Shown: positions 47,791 to 60,894, numbered from the stretch's first letter. The stretch: 64,000 nucleotides of DNA from Temnopleurus reevesii (GCA_036244855.1 BQKZ01000067.1:32424-96423), one strand, 5' to 3'. Translations and numbers: made by a program. The notes: generated from the sequence alone by a model not told the origin.

Positions 47791-48674
47791 CTTACTACTT
47801 ATTCTGATACTGATACCATCACCATCATAACCATTAATATACTAATCATGCTTATCTAGATCCACTAGCTGATATTACCATGACTACTCATACTTGTGCT
47901 ATACTCATACCACCGCTTCAATACATATCATTTTTTTCTCCTTCTATTGACTTTCATATTTTTTGTACTAAACTACTGCTATTTCTACGACTAGGGAGCT
48001 TGTCTGTAAATATGACAATGCATTTTTATTTGTCTGTAGCTCTACATAATAAAAATTGATTACCATGGCAACTTCGCTAATTTCTTACGACCCCATTATC
48101 TGAAAATGCCCACATACACACCAACACACATACTCACAAACAAACGGATATGCTGAAACACAATACATAGATGTCTCAAATAAAATCAAAGAAAAAATAT
48201 AACACATTTAAATGTTGCAACACATGCTGCGATTCCTAAAACATGTAGCGTTTCCCCCGTAGCATAAAAACACGCTCAAAGACCTTTTCTTTTTATACAT
48301 CTTTAAAGTCTTTCGCGACACAGTTGCCATTTCCCTACGGCGTTATACTGCTAAATGCAGTTCAATGGCGTATTGATATATTTCCGGCCGGGGTTTCCGT
48401 TCTGAATGATATGAACTTATGCCTTCACCTATATGACTATTCTTGTATTTTTTGTGGACTTGAATCTGGAGGTATTGTCAGGTATGGCCTCCGTCTGAGG
48501 AGCGCTCGAAAATCAATTTTTCCCTTTTTGCCGCGTTTACATGTCGGAAAATGGAACCTCGATGGATGCCGCCAGAAAACACACTGGTAGCGCCATGGAA
48601 GGAAAATCATGAATAAGGGTTGAAGGGAGACGGATCTAGGAGAATAGGAACGAGAGAAAGTAGCAAACAGGGAC

Positions 48675-48690
48675 ATACAGATGGATAGAC

Positions 48691-48734
<44 letters not shown>

Positions 48735-49265
48735 GGGTAGATAGATGGATTTATATATAGATTATAGATAAGTTAGATAGATCGATGAGAAATAAATAAA
48801 TATAGATGACAGATAGTTAGATAGATATATATAAAGATAAGCAGATTATAGATTTGTAGATATAGATGGATGGAGATAATAAATGGATGAATGATAGAAA
48901 GATAAATGGATAGATAGATAGGTGATAGCTAGATATATGGATAGATTGATAGATATGAAGATAGATAGAGAGATATATAGATAGATAGTTAGATAGACAG
49001 ATGGACAGATAGATGAAAGATAGGTAGATAGACGGAATATATGGATATATAGGTAGATGGTTAGGTAGGTAGGTAGGTAGGTAGATAGATAGATAGATAG
49101 ATATATCGAAAGATGGACAGATAGTTAGATAAATAATAGATGTGCAGAAAGATTATATATAGGTAGATAGATGGATGATATGTAGGAAAAGATATATGAT
49201 AGGTAGATAGATAGATAGATAGATAGATAGATGATAGGTAGATCGATATATATATATAGATAAAT

Positions 49266-49305
<40 letters not shown>

Positions 49306-49314
49306 TAGATAAAT

Positions 49315-49362
<48 letters not shown>

Positions 49363-49371
49363 TAGATAAAT

Positions 49372-49411
<40 letters not shown>

Positions 49412-49465
49412 TAGATAAATGATAGATAGATAGATAGATAGATAGATATATAGTTACATGATAGA
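48675..49465. repeat. Long (GATA)n-type microsatellite block
   Basis: Nearly 800 bases of GATA/TAGA tetranucleotides with interspersed GGTA, GACA and TATA variants. The clean arrays are at 48690-48735, 49200-49230 and 49265-49440. The last region has a secondary period of about 60 bases marked by 'tatagataaatgatagat'. Ile/Tyr/Leu/Ser-rich minus-strand frames are artefacts. Confidence 0.95.
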
Positions 49466-49899
49466 GAAGGATTAGGGAAGGATATATAAAGATAGAATGG
49501 GGAAGGGACTGAGATTAAAATATGAAGGAAGAAGAAAACCAGACAGAACCCTAAATATGATATCATGCAAGAAAAGAACAAAATAACAGAGCAAAGCCCA
49601 CGTACATTTTCATTTTTTAAGTTAATGCGAAAAAAAATATACGTAAATCGAACAAAAAATTATATAACAAAAAGTTGCATTGTCAGATTATTTTCTTGAT
49701 TTCCAATTCCCAGCAATCCATTTTCTCAGACCAGGTATTCGACTTTTATTTCAGGTACATTTCGATTCTCTTGATTTCGAAGAACATGGACATTTCATTA
49801 GTCAATTATGTGTTTCTCATATCAAATTCAAGTACTACATGAAAAGCACACATAACAGCAGATTATAGGTAATATTACTCGACTCCTTCCTTCGGCAAC

Positions 49900-50530
49900 C
49901 ATCGGGAGAAGTCGGAAATTGAATGCCGATTGAATTTAAAACGGAATAAACAGAAAACAATACTTCCATCGATTCCTCGAGCCCCGAGGTCCATTGAAAA
50001 CACTCCTTGAATTCCCTGGAAAATAGAGGGATTCATTCATGAACCACGTGATTAGCAATTAGATCTCTATCACGTGACAATTTGGCTAAGGTCGAAAGAA
50101 CTCTCGATCAATAAAAGCCAGAATCATGATCTAAATCAGACTCAATTCGCGCTACACAGATTTATGAAAATACTGAATGAATTTCATGAGAGAGCGATTA
50201 TGTATAGGTAACCAATGCAATTCTCTCTCGCTTTATCGAGTTAGTTCATGGATTTGAGATTCATTTCGAAGTAGAGCAGATCGTTCCGTATTCTTTACTC
50301 CATTTATTCCTCTCTCGTTTCCTTCTTTCCGTTCTTTTCATCTCCTCTCCTTCCTCTCTCTTCCGAACTAGTCGACCAATACTGTATCGTCTGTTCGAAT
50401 GAAGACAAGCCGTATTTGAGGATCGTAATCATCGGATGTAATGTTGTTTTCATTCACGACAAAGTCGGATCCAATTTTGAGTTGATTTAGCGGAGAAATT
50501 AGATTATGCCGAACAGAGTTGCCGGAATTA
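49900..50530. promoter_or_regulatory. Candidate enhancer with paired CACGTG E-boxes
   Basis: Two perfect CACGTG E-boxes (50045-50050 and 50071-50076) flank 'attagcaattag', a pair of TAAT-class homeodomain-type sites. The surrounding non-repetitive sequence has moderate GC. The arrangement is compact and about 2.5 kb upstream of exon 4. Function is inference. Confidence 0.3.
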
Positions 50531-50599
50531 GTTTTGAGATATGCCCCAGAGGTGGATACCCAGAGCCTTTCCCTTTTTTCTTTTTATAATGGAACGCGA

Positions 50600-52545
50600 A
50601 CGGTCATTTTAGAGATTTTTCTTTCATACTGTCAGCCAAAACAGTACATGCATGTAAAGCAAAAATAAAAACTCATTCAACTTTCAAAACGAGAGCAAAC
50701 AAAGTTAAATGTTCTTAAATTAGAACATGCAAGATGATTGTTCCTTCTTAAAATGATCGTCCTTAACATAAAGCAATTTCTACTCAATGGTTTTAATATA
50801 CATTTGATATTGCTTTCCTCTTTTAATCAGGCATTTTTCCGCATTGTAGTACGAAAGGATAATGGTTCGAGTTTCCAAAAGTGTACTGTATGTGCTTCAA
50901 TAAATCTAGGATTACTATTGTACGGATGAGCAGTAAATAATGATACGAATATAGGCACATGAATGTCCATAAAGATGAACAGGGGAAGACATTTTATGTA
51001 GCACGTTAAGCTTCATAAAATCGTGAAGATGCACATACAAAGTGCACTTGAATTTCAAACAGAAATCTCAAGACATCTCGACATCCTCCACAGATTGTTG
51101 ACCCTTCACTATGTATTTGTCAACGTTTTCAAAGACGAAACATGTTAATGTTGTACATCCTCTGTCCAATGTCTTCATATTCCTTGAGGCAAGGCGCCAT
51201 TTGGAACACCGCAAAATGGAAAATGCACTGTAGCTTGATCAACGAAATTTTCACTAAAAATTAAATTTGATTAGATGAGATACATTTATTGAAACACGGT
51301 TATGGGTTAAATTCCCAATTCATCACATGCCATTTTCAATGAGGCTGTGCAGCCCGAAGGTATCCCTTTGCCACCTTCCTTCTGTGGATAAGCAAAATGA
51401 GGATAAGCAAAAGGCTACACTCATAGAATTTATATTTTCTGTACCATGCTAGACCCTGAAAAAGGTGCCAAAATGTTGGCTTACCCGCTCAAGAACCTGC
51501 AATAATTATGTGACAAACCTAAGGAGATTCCAATATGGTGTTTCAGGAGAAATTTAGAACCTTCAGGGGAGCGTTAACAGGCTCCAAACATGGCATTATT
51601 GGAACATGTAAGAACGGTTTTTTTTTCTGTCAAATCTTGCCGGACAGCACCGAATGAATATAACAGTCAATAAACAATTCATTAGACGTTGATTGATGAC
51701 TGTAGCAACATTGACAGGCCAAACTAGAGACGAGGAAGAAACCGATTTATTACGAATTACACGTGAGATACTTGTTGAGTTTATCAAGGAAGTGATAAGA
51801 ATCTATACCGGCTCGTTATGGTCAATAAATGGTTGATGGAAGTATGAGATGTAATGAATACGCGGACGGAGAGGTCCGGCGGCCATCTTGGAATCTAGTG
51901 CGCTGATACCTTATTGAGTGAAATAAAGTTGATGAAACCGCAGAAGTGTGGTTTTTGTCGATTGGAATGGTCACTGAGCTGAGTCATGTTAGACACAAAA
52001 TAACCACTGGAATTTGTTTGCAATATTTTTCTGTGTTTTCATAAACATGCCAATCCAACACCTAAAAACTCTTTGGAATAACCCGATACATAATTCAACA
52101 GCTTTATTTGTGCCGAATTTGCAACTACGCGTCTAAAGAATTAACAAAGGTGACCTTTTCCCCTAACATAGTCTAATGTGGCTGCTCTTTTTGTATGTCT
52201 CCACAATGCCAGTCCTGCCGTAATGCCTGCTTTGCGAGTACAGCAACAAATGAAAATAATAACATTTGCTTGCTTTTGCTATTTTGTTAGCATCTAACGA
52301 AACCAAAATATCAAAAGAGTCTCGCTAAGCACCTGTACTCTATAAAGTTTTGTTTGGAATTAGCTTTCCAGCGCCAGTGGTTGCTAATATAAAGATAAAT
52401 TGTTACGAATGAACTTTGAAGTATGTTGCTAGATGATCACGTTTACCGAATATTGATGTTCTTTTAGTGATGTTTCAGTAAACTTTTCGCAATGCTTTTA
52501 AATCATTATCCTGTCATATCGGTACATCTTTTCTTCATCCAACAG
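50600..52545. other. Unassigned intronic DNA
   Basis: This is the AT-rich distal part of intron 3. No recognisable repeat or gene was seen until the pyrimidine-rich acceptor of exon 4. Confidence 0.4.
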
Positions 52546-52832
52546 CAACCCGAGCTGAACCGATGCCCAACCGGACCTCGTCGGTTCGCTCCCACGTCCA
52601 CAAGCAGGAGAAGCCGACGCGGGTCCGTACGGTACTAAACGAGAAACAACTCCACACGCTACGGACGTGCTACGCGGCCAATCCGCGTCCCGACGCGCTC
52701 ATGAAGGAACAACTCGTAGAGATGACGCAGTTGAGTCCGAGGGTGATCCGTGTTTGGTTTCAGAACAAGCGATGCAAAGACAAGAAGAAGAGTACTCTCA
52801 TGAAACAGATTGCTGAGCAACAGGCCTCTAAG
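52546..52832 (+). CDS. isl1: Islet coding exon 4 (homeodomain)
   Basis: The exon encodes residues 156-250 after split Ala155. The homeodomain spans about residues 178-237. '[20 protein letters not shown]' and '[16 protein letters not shown]' cover helices 1-2. The recognition helix '[18 protein letters not shown]' contains W225, F226, Q227 and N228 (homeodomain positions 48-51). N51 and Q50 are the DNA-contacting residues of Islet. The 'HVHKQEK' motif just before it is also Islet-typical. The exon ends [12 protein letters not shown] at AAG|GTAAGA (phase 0). The acceptor CCAACAG joins exon 3 in phase. The exons that should follow, carrying the C-terminal LDB-like LIM-binding (LBD/LIM-only-interaction) segment in vertebrate Islet, were not found in this window. 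Confidence 0.97.
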
Positions 52833-53039
52833 GTAAGATCTCTTTAACAGCATGTATGAATATTAAGCCTATTCAAAAGCACCCATCCACACACATACAC
52901 ACACAAACACACAAACACAGACACCTTTACTACATAAACACACGCACGCACATATTGGTGCGTGCACAGACACATTACGTACACATACATGTTAAAACCA
53001 GTGGTTAAAACTATCAAAACCACAATTATATACACACTC

Positions 53040-53041
53040 AT

Positions 53042-53091
<50 letters not shown>

Positions 53092-53150
53092 CACCACCAC
53101 CACCACGTACCACCACCACCACCACCATGCACTACCACCACTACCACTAC
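53040..53150. repeat. (CA)n and (CCA)n microsatellite
   Basis: A CA array at 53040-53090 is followed by CCA/ACC triplets to about 53150. Confidence 0.95.
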
Positions 53151-53159
53151 GAAATCGCA

Positions 53160-55640
53160 TGCACATGAATACAAACAGTCAAAGAGACAAATAGAATTTA
53201 ATTAAGAATGTTACGATCCAAAGAATTCCTAAAACTTGAAATCAGTATTCTGTACGTATTTCTTATCGTTACTTAAAGCAAAATCTTGTTACAATTTAAT
53301 CCTAAGTGATCTGTTTTCTTCCTGTTCATTTTAATGGAAGTCACTTAGAATGTGTCAAAACTTCAACTTTGAAGAGTTTTGTGCAATATTCTCCTAATCC
53401 GGGTTCTTTTTAAGATTGTTAACGATATGAATTGCTAATTGATGTTGAAAGTGCCTGCGAATTATACCAAGAAATACATGTACTTCTTTTGCATAATCAG
53501 TATGGATTACAAATGAGTATTTTCTCTCAAAGTATCACCATTTTTGATTACCAGATCTATGAATTTGATCTCGTTTAATGCAAATCGCTCAATCGTTCTT
53601 GACAGTTGGGCGGGTTTTTATATCAAAATGATAAACTCTTTGGACAAATAACACCCCGATTAAACTGCATATATACATGTATTTGTATTTGTCACTCTGT
53701 CGTAATATCTTTGATACTCGCTCTGGGTCACGCACGGCATATCTTCATCATCATCGCTTTTCACACCCTATAATACCTGGAATATTTACCCCACATCCTG
53801 ATCTGCCAATTTTCATGGTCTAGTTATTTGATGATGTTCGAACGCGAGCAAACATTTGCGTTTCTTTCGTCCATCCAAGAAAGATAGATATTGAGGGAGT
53901 TTAAAGTAAAGAAAGAGTGCGTGCAAGCATGGCGAGTCGCCGTCCTGTCGCTAGACTCTTCAATTCGACCTGCCAAATGAAAAAGTGATAAGACCATTTA
54001 ATATCACATTCAATCCTGTGTTATATGACACACTGACAGTTACGCAGACGACATGTATAAGACTAAGCACGCAGCCGAACAAATTGCCACTGATTTCGCG
54101 CCAATAAAAAGTGGTAATATTTCGGCGGGGATTCTCCGTAAGCTAATACACGTCACTCCCAATCAGTCATTTTTTTTTAAATGACGCTGGTGATGTGTGC
54201 TATCATCGGGAGGGAAAATGATCTAGGAGCGTAGGAAATTGAAACGCGGGATTAATTTAGGTGACATTTCCGACCCAAAATATATGTTTATTTAGGCAGA
54301 TGAGTCGGGCGCACCTTTGCGGCTTATCCTTATATCGACGAACTAAGCCAATACTTACATATCGAACATAGTTTGATCAAAGATATCCTTTAATCTCACC
54401 AAACCAATTTCCATGCACATTTTTAATGAAACCAGCTAATCTTTCAATTTTTCTTCTTCATCTGCCAAAAATGAAATCATTTGGTCTTCAATAATTCATG
54501 TACTAAAAGCTATCAGTATGTAAAAAAATCCCTTTGAATCGCCCCGCCTTTGCTTTCTTTCATTCTCCCGAAGCTTTACATCCTTCCCTAAATTCCAATT
54601 TTATCTATAATTTCGAATATATTCCCCCCAATCATTAAGCTAAACAGAGCCTAAATTTTCATCCGGGGACGAACCTTCATCGAGCGATTCCAGATCATTT
54701 GGTCCATATTAAACAAGCCTTGTTCAGGCAGGCGTACACTGAGCTTCTCTCTAATCAAGAAGGAAAATCAAAGCATATTTCCATCAATATTTGGACGGGG
54801 TCTGTGAAACACGTCATCTTTGTGAGCTGCGCTAATTCCATCGATCCATAGCTCTTGCATACGCAATCGAGGGCTTGGCGCTGTCGATCGGGCGGTGCGT
54901 ACAAAAGCCAATGCTAGATTTTTGATGAAGGCTTCTAAACCCGTTCAGTACCGTTTACGAAGCACGGTGTACGAATCATATGCACGGCAAAGCTAAAGGT
55001 TAAATTGACGAGAAAATTACTATCCCCCATTATGCTCCTGCTTGATAATTTACCCCTAATACATCGAAAATACAAAGCTACCGGAACATAGAGAATATCA
55101 TCTGTAATTAAGGTTCACGTTGATCTGTACAAACATCATAATATTTTCGAATATGCATTTCATGACGTCATGGTGGTGCAAGTTCGAACTTTTTAAGGTA
55201 ATAACAATTTTCAGGTTGCAGTAGAAAATAAGCTCCATTGAAAATACAAGCAAATAAGCAAATAATTATGGTTAAGGCATGTGTTCTTTCTAATGATTAA
55301 ATACCCTTTTTGGAACTTAATGTTTTTTATGCTTTACTGTACACCACTATTGACTATCATGAGTCTATGGGATCCATAAAGCGTCACAAGCTTGAACCAT
55401 ATAGAAATGACATATGATTGCAACATTTATGAAGACGCATTTTGTTAGGTGAGTCTATAAAAGGATTTTTAAAAATTTTGCATACAGATCTACGGTAGAT
55501 GTAAACATACCGCGATATTACTAAATGCACTCCGCCAAGTTTTCATTCCAAATTAATGACAATTCAATTGATATGTAGTACCTAAGTACTTGTTCCAGTC
55601 GTTTGCCATGCCAAGTTTGCCTATAAGAACAACATTTCGA
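53160..55640. other. Unassigned intronic DNA
   Basis: Mostly unique sequence. No exon was identified. About 53700-54350 and 54640-54990 are non-repetitive with mixed composition and could contain regulatory DNA. No specific site is supported. Confidence 0.35.
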
Positions 55641-55644
55641 AATA

Positions 55645-55980
55645 TCATCACCCATGACTACTTTATTTTAATTATTCCAAATTATATTTTGCTTATTCTA
55701 GGACGCCATACTTCCTTCTACGTCATTTAATCCAGAACTTGTCGTGATTATGAGCTACCATATACGCTTTCTAAATTAAAAAAAAACACTCAATCTCGCC
55801 CAGAATACATCAATAAATGACCACTTCCTTTAAATCATCTCAAATTACATTTTGCATATTCTATGACAACACACTTCCTTACACGGCATATAATACAGAA
55901 TTTGTCGTGATTGCGAGCTACCATACACGCTTCTTGAAAGGAAAAAAAAAATCTCGCTCAGAATGTATCAATAAATAAAA
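55645..55980. repeat. Two-copy tandem repeat, about 163 bp
   Basis: 'aaattaYattttgcWtattcta', 'cacttccttctac' or 'cacttccttacac', 'acttgtcgtgattatgagct' and 'ctaccataNacgcttct' recur in order with a shift of about 163 bases. The copies have diverged clearly (roughly 15-20 percent by eye). Confidence 0.85.
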
Positions 55981-55994
55981 ATCAGTTTAGTATC

Positions 55995-56062
55995 GACTAA
56001 AATCGACCCCGCAAACTAGCGGGGAGGCAAAATTGATTTCTCGCAGCCGGCTTTGTCGGCGG
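55995..56062. other. Pair of small GC hairpins
   Basis: CCCCGC-aaacta-GCGGGG forms a 6-bp stem near 56006-56023. It is followed by a second potential stem around 'gccggctttgtcggc' near 56046. The function is unknown and no matching non-coding RNA family was recognised. Confidence 0.3.
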
Positions 56063-56760
56063 AACTTTTGTTCATCACTACAACTCGATTCATTTCGTAG
56101 AGTATTGAACGAGCTAATTAAGGGGCTAGTCAGTAATTACGCTTTCCCTTTTTCTTCTACGGTCTGTATACACCCAAGGGAGTAATTAATAAAGACAAGA
56201 CTAAATACATAGTCGGTAGCTCTAACGCAGTTCTCGAGAGCTTGTTAAGATTCGCGAATGTGGTTGTTAGACGTTGCTGGCTACATGTGTTTATCAAGAT
56301 AACAGTAGACGCACGTGGAATAAGTGCAAGATGAAAATAAAATGAGGCCGAATTATGTGGATAGCCACGTTGCATTCAAGATATTTAAGGAAATAGTATT
56401 GATATATAAACGTCGTCGATATAATTTTTTCTCCCCTTTTCGTTTAAAGACATCAAATTTGTAATGGAAATGATTTAATCTTTATATATCTCTACTCATA
56501 CAAAATTGAAATATTATACATATATGAATATCATGAGTGATGCTGAGGGAAAGTTAGATGCTCAATAATAATGTTTGACTGGTCATACTTATGCCACAAT
56601 GCCTAAATTCTTAGCCCAAACCTGGCATTCATTCTATCCTGTCTTCGTATATACATGTATGCTGATAGAACGACAACTGCTTTTGTAAGTCGAGAAGTCG
56701 TCAAATGAAATTAAAGCCCGTGTCATCTCACCGCGCCCTTCCAACTCGAAAATATAATTA

Positions 56761-57247
56761 CCCCCCCCCCCCCCCCCNNNNNNNNNNNNNNNNNNNNNNN
56801 NNNNNNNNNNNNNNNNNNNNNNNNNNNNNNNNNNNNNNNNNNNNNNNNNNNNNNNNNNNNNNNNNNNNNNNNNNNNNNNNNNNNNNNNNNNNNNNNNNNN
56901 NNNNNNNNNNNNNNNNNNNNNNNNNNNNNNNNNNNNNNNNNNNNNNNNNNNNNNNNNNNNNNNNNNNNNNNNNNNNNNNNNNNNNNNNNNNNNNNNNNNN
57001 NNNNNNNNNNNNNNNNNNNNNNNNNNNNNNNNNNNNNNNNNNNNNNNNNNNNNNNNNNNNNNNNNNNNNNNNNNNNNNNNNNNNNNNNNNNNNNNNNNNN
57101 NNNNNNNNNNNNNNNNNNNNNNNNNNNNNNNNNNNNNNNNNNNNNNNNNNNNNNNNNNNNNNNNNNNNNNNNNNNNNNNNNNNNNNNNNNNNNNNNNNNN
57201 NNNNNNNNNNNNNNNNNNNNNNNNNNNNNNNNNNNNNNNNNNNNNNN
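56761..57247. other. Assembly gap after poly-C
   Basis: Seventeen Cs are followed by Ns at 56778-57247. Long open frames through the gap are not genes. Confidence 0.95.
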
Positions 57248-57514
57248 CAAAAGATTGTGCGAAAAATGAACAAGTTTTGGAAAAGTTATAACCTAAAATG
57301 TGCAAAATATTTCAGCGTCGTGTCCCCCGACGCTAATTCAATATTTTCTTTCTTGATAAAGGACAAGTTCTCATGCGCGAAATTGGATGAAAATTTCAGA
57401 ATTTATTGTTTGTGTATTCCTTTTTGTCATGCTTTAATCAAATCTTGGAAACAACTTTGGATATGCCCGATAAGAGGCAAAATATTGTTATAACCAAGAG
57501 AGGGCGCTAAATAC

Positions 57515-57664
57515 GGTTTAACGGTCAAATTCAAATTTTCAAAAGAATTAGCTCGTAGAAAAATATGCTATGGTCTTAAAATGTGTATAAAAATTACATG
57601 TCATGGTAAATATCCCACAAATTCACATTTCTTAACCTTTACCAAAACTATACTTGGACTTTAA
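57515..57664. mobile_element. TIR element, family B, diverged copy
   Basis: From 'ggtttaacggtcaaattcaa' to 'accaaaactatacttggac' plus TTTAAA, this matches the right half of the element at 11664-11939. It has about 10-15 percent differences and a more complete terminus. The left half is not visible and may be in the gap or deleted. Confidence 0.8.
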
Positions 57665-58170
57665 ACGATTGTGTTTAATTGAATCAAATCGATGTAGCAC
57701 CGACTGATGTTGTGTAAGCCCCTGAACAACACCACTTGGTGTTAAAGTATATTGATTTGATTCAAAACGGGTGTTATTTCAGCACTTTCCTTGGGTGGAC
57801 CTATCTAGATTCAGGCTAATTTTCAACTTGTCACCATCGTTGCTGCAGTGTACAGTAATCCACTTGTGCAGTCTCATTCTCATACTAATCGTTCCTCATG
57901 ACAACTGACAATGTGTCTGTGCCCAAAGACTACTCCATGCCCTCGATCGCCTCTTCATCCTTCCTCCGATTCGGTCCCACCTCGCCTCTTTCCGTGTCGG
58001 CGAAGAACAAAGTGACTTTGCTCCGTGAGTGAATCATAGGAACGGTTTGGCAAAACTCCTGCAGGTATGTCGGTCGACCCGACGAAGCTAACCAAACTCC
58101 TGGGACTGTTCTCTCAAGAGTAGTATATGTCAAGTATTGATTTGTCTCTACGTCACCATGCCGTACCGCC

Positions 58171-58437
58171 TACGTTGAAGACACGTTCAAGGTACGCCGC
58201 TGCTGTTGATGTAGAACGTTGGGAAGCATGTCGGCATGTTATTCCAGCGGCACTGTTACACAAATAGATAATACAGGCATGTGGAAAGTTAATACATAGT
58301 TAAATCGAATGTTCGATGACACGTTGATGACACTTTCAAGGCATGCCGGTATGCTGCTGTTTATGTAGAGTAGAACGTTGCACATGGGAGGCATGTCGGC
58401 ATGTTGTCCCAACGGCACCGGTACAAAAGTAGATTTG
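58171..58437. repeat. Two-copy direct repeat, about 150 bp
   Basis: 'acgttgaaGACACGTTCAAGG' and 'gatgtagaacgttggg', then 'aggcatgtcggcatgtt' and 'cggcacYgKtaca', recur in order starting near 58171 and 58321, with small insertions in copy 2. Confidence 0.8.
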
Positions 58438-58499
58438 CAAGCATGTTACCAAGGCAGAGGAAGATATTTCATAGACTCTAAAAGACCCCACAAATGTTA

Positions 58500-60660
58500 A
58501 ATTATCATTTTGAAAGGTTGGAGGAGGGAAAACCTTTTTAAGTGGTAAATATACACTTTAAAAATGTTGGATCATGCATGTTTTAAATGTCAATTTAAAA
58601 TTCTGAAAAGGTTGTCAGTCTTCCAACCTTTTAAATTTCAATCTAGCATTTGAGTTTTAGAGATCAGCAGATTTAAGTTTCAATGTTCGTGTATAGTTGA
58701 AGTATCCTGCTGCTCCATCTCTCATAATCCTGGACTTATGGTTCATTTTAATTCCTCTGTTATCTTACAAGCAACCCGATTTGAAGAAATATACGATATT
58801 ACGGTAACAGGCCGAAATAATAGGCAATTCAAACCAATATGAAATAGAAAGTGATATTAGACCGACATATTAGCCAATTAAAACGATTATGACATTCCTT
58901 TTGACAATGAATAATCAAATGCAAAATCAATTCTTGTTTGAAACCAAAGAATGAACCAATCATATTTTTCTTCAAATTGGAAATAATCTATCATGATTAT
59001 TATTATGATTATTATAATTACTACTGGTTATTTTTTATTTCGCCATCAAAAGTTTACAAGGAAAAAATGACAAAATGTACAAATTTCAAATGGCATTACA
59101 TTTTTCAGAAGGCAACGCTATGTTTTCAAAAGATCTACTTTCTTTTTCAAATTGCTCATAGAGCACCCCCTCAAATTCGACCCAAGCCTTAGCTGACTGC
59201 TTCAAGTTCTCTCATCTCCAAAGGCGTGGTCTCCTGTCTTCCATTTTCCACGGCGTCTGGAGAAATCCCTTCTCCCATGTAATCGTGGTATCTTTTTCAA
59301 CCTCAGTGACTTTGGAAAGTGTTGTTCATTCAACCGTGACGGGCTCCGTACGCTTGGTTGCAGTAAAAGCTCTGACAATCTACTTTCGATTCGGTCTTCA
59401 TCCCAATGACATCATTTCACTCCATCTAACATACATTCTTAGGCGGATCCCGGGGTAGCCAAGGGGACCCGGCCCCCATTTCTTAGTGCATGGGTGCCCC
59501 TCCCCGTCTGCTCTTTACTGAACATATATTTATTTAAGCAGTGAAGGCTCCCCCATTTTTCATTATTTTTTTTTTGCTTCTTAGCCGATTGGCGAGACCA
59601 TTAACTCCCTAATTTATGTGAAGATGTCTTTTTTAATCTATTTTTCTTCAATAGTTTTTTTTTTTTGCTCGTCAAGACCGATCGCCCCCACTGAAAAAAA
59701 ATCTTGTATCCGCTTCTGGACAACTGCACTCACATTAACAAGATTTAAAAAGAAACGAACAGACAACAGACAGAAAATGGAACTGCTCCATCGAAACTGA
59801 GATGGGTTTTGTGAGATTGGCGACGTGAAGCAGATTTCCAGTCTTGTATGAAACCAAAGACACCCCTTGAATTTCAAACCATTTTTTTTAAATCAATTGT
59901 AGGGCTGCGTTTAAATTTCTCAAATAAAAATTAACCAGAATAAATTAAATACAAATAATTGATATACACACCAAGATGCTTTGCGGAACATTATGCAAGA
60001 TATTTCGTCTCTGCTAAACGATGAAAAAATATTTGCAAGGGAAAAATATAGATTTATATCACAGTAAAGGGAAACGTTTTAATATCATGACCACATCGTC
60101 TGATAACATTATAGGTAGCAATATTCGTCTTCTTCTTGTTCAACAATCGTTCATCATAGCTCAGGTTTTCATCACTACGTAATAGAATTTGGAGAGTATC
60201 ATTTTGGATCCAAACATAATCGGCAATCGTCATCGATTGAAGAGAGCCTCGGAAGGAAGGTTGTTCTGGTAGACTGATTATACAGACCTTATTATATAAT
60301 AATATATCACACTTTGATGGAGTTATATTCCCTTTTTTATACTATCATCCCAGATCCTTGTATGAGCATAATATATCTTAATACCATTATATTGCCTCTT
60401 TACGTCATAATATCCAAATGAAGCAAAACAATTTTTTCCAAATATCCGTAGCTTTCATTTAGGCAAAAATACGAATTTGAACTTTACAGGACATGCACAC
60501 TGCTGGGACAAAAAAAAATATGCCAGAAAAAAACACCACTCAATCGACATCATAAATATACTTTCATTTTTTTAATAGATAGCATTATGGCTAGTAATAT
60601 TTGAAGCACCAGCAACAGAAAGCTGTTTTCATTGCGTATTGTTCTTTTAAAATATTATGC
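58500..60660. other. Unassigned intronic DNA
   Basis: No exon was recognised. About 59448-59520 is a GC-rich phrase ('gcggatcccggggtagcc', 'cccctccccgtctg') that looks like an isolated dispersed repeat. Confidence 0.35.
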
Positions 60661-60683
60661 AACGTACTTAATTAAATTGTTAT

Positions 60684-60830
60684 ACAAATTTATTTATTTA
60701 TTTATTTTATTTATTTATTAAAACATATTTAATCAGGATAACAAGATCAATTATATACAAGGTAAAAATTGGTTTTCATCTTGGTCCTGGAGCATATCCA
60801 TTTACGAAGTTTTACTCGACAACACGTTTA
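60684..60830 (-). mobile_element. Probable LINE 3' end with (AAAT)n tail
   Basis: A TTTA array at 60689-60719 (AAAT on the minus strand) abuts 'aaaacatatttaatcagg' and 'ttggtcctggagcata'. The arrangement resembles the minus-strand LINE tail at 35645. No reverse transcriptase frame was seen. Confidence 0.4.
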
Positions 60831-60894
60831 ATCAGCTCATTAACTTACATTCATCTCCTGATCGCATACACGGAAAGATATGATGTTTTCTAAA

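Larger units (their letters stand above)
38416..52545 (+). other. isl1: Islet intron 3 (14.1 kb)
   Basis: The donor is GTGAGT and the acceptor TCCAACAG. This long intron contains a higher-order tandem array, several MITEs, an N gap, large microsatellites and a few GC-richer patches. No nested gene was recognised. Confidence 0.85.

Noticed and set aside
49153..49581. 142-codon Ile/Tyr/Leu/Ser-rich minus-strand frame
   Set aside because: It is a translation of the GATA-type microsatellite.
56634..57493. Open frames of 170-260 codons
   Set aside because: They cross the third N gap and have no real sequence support.
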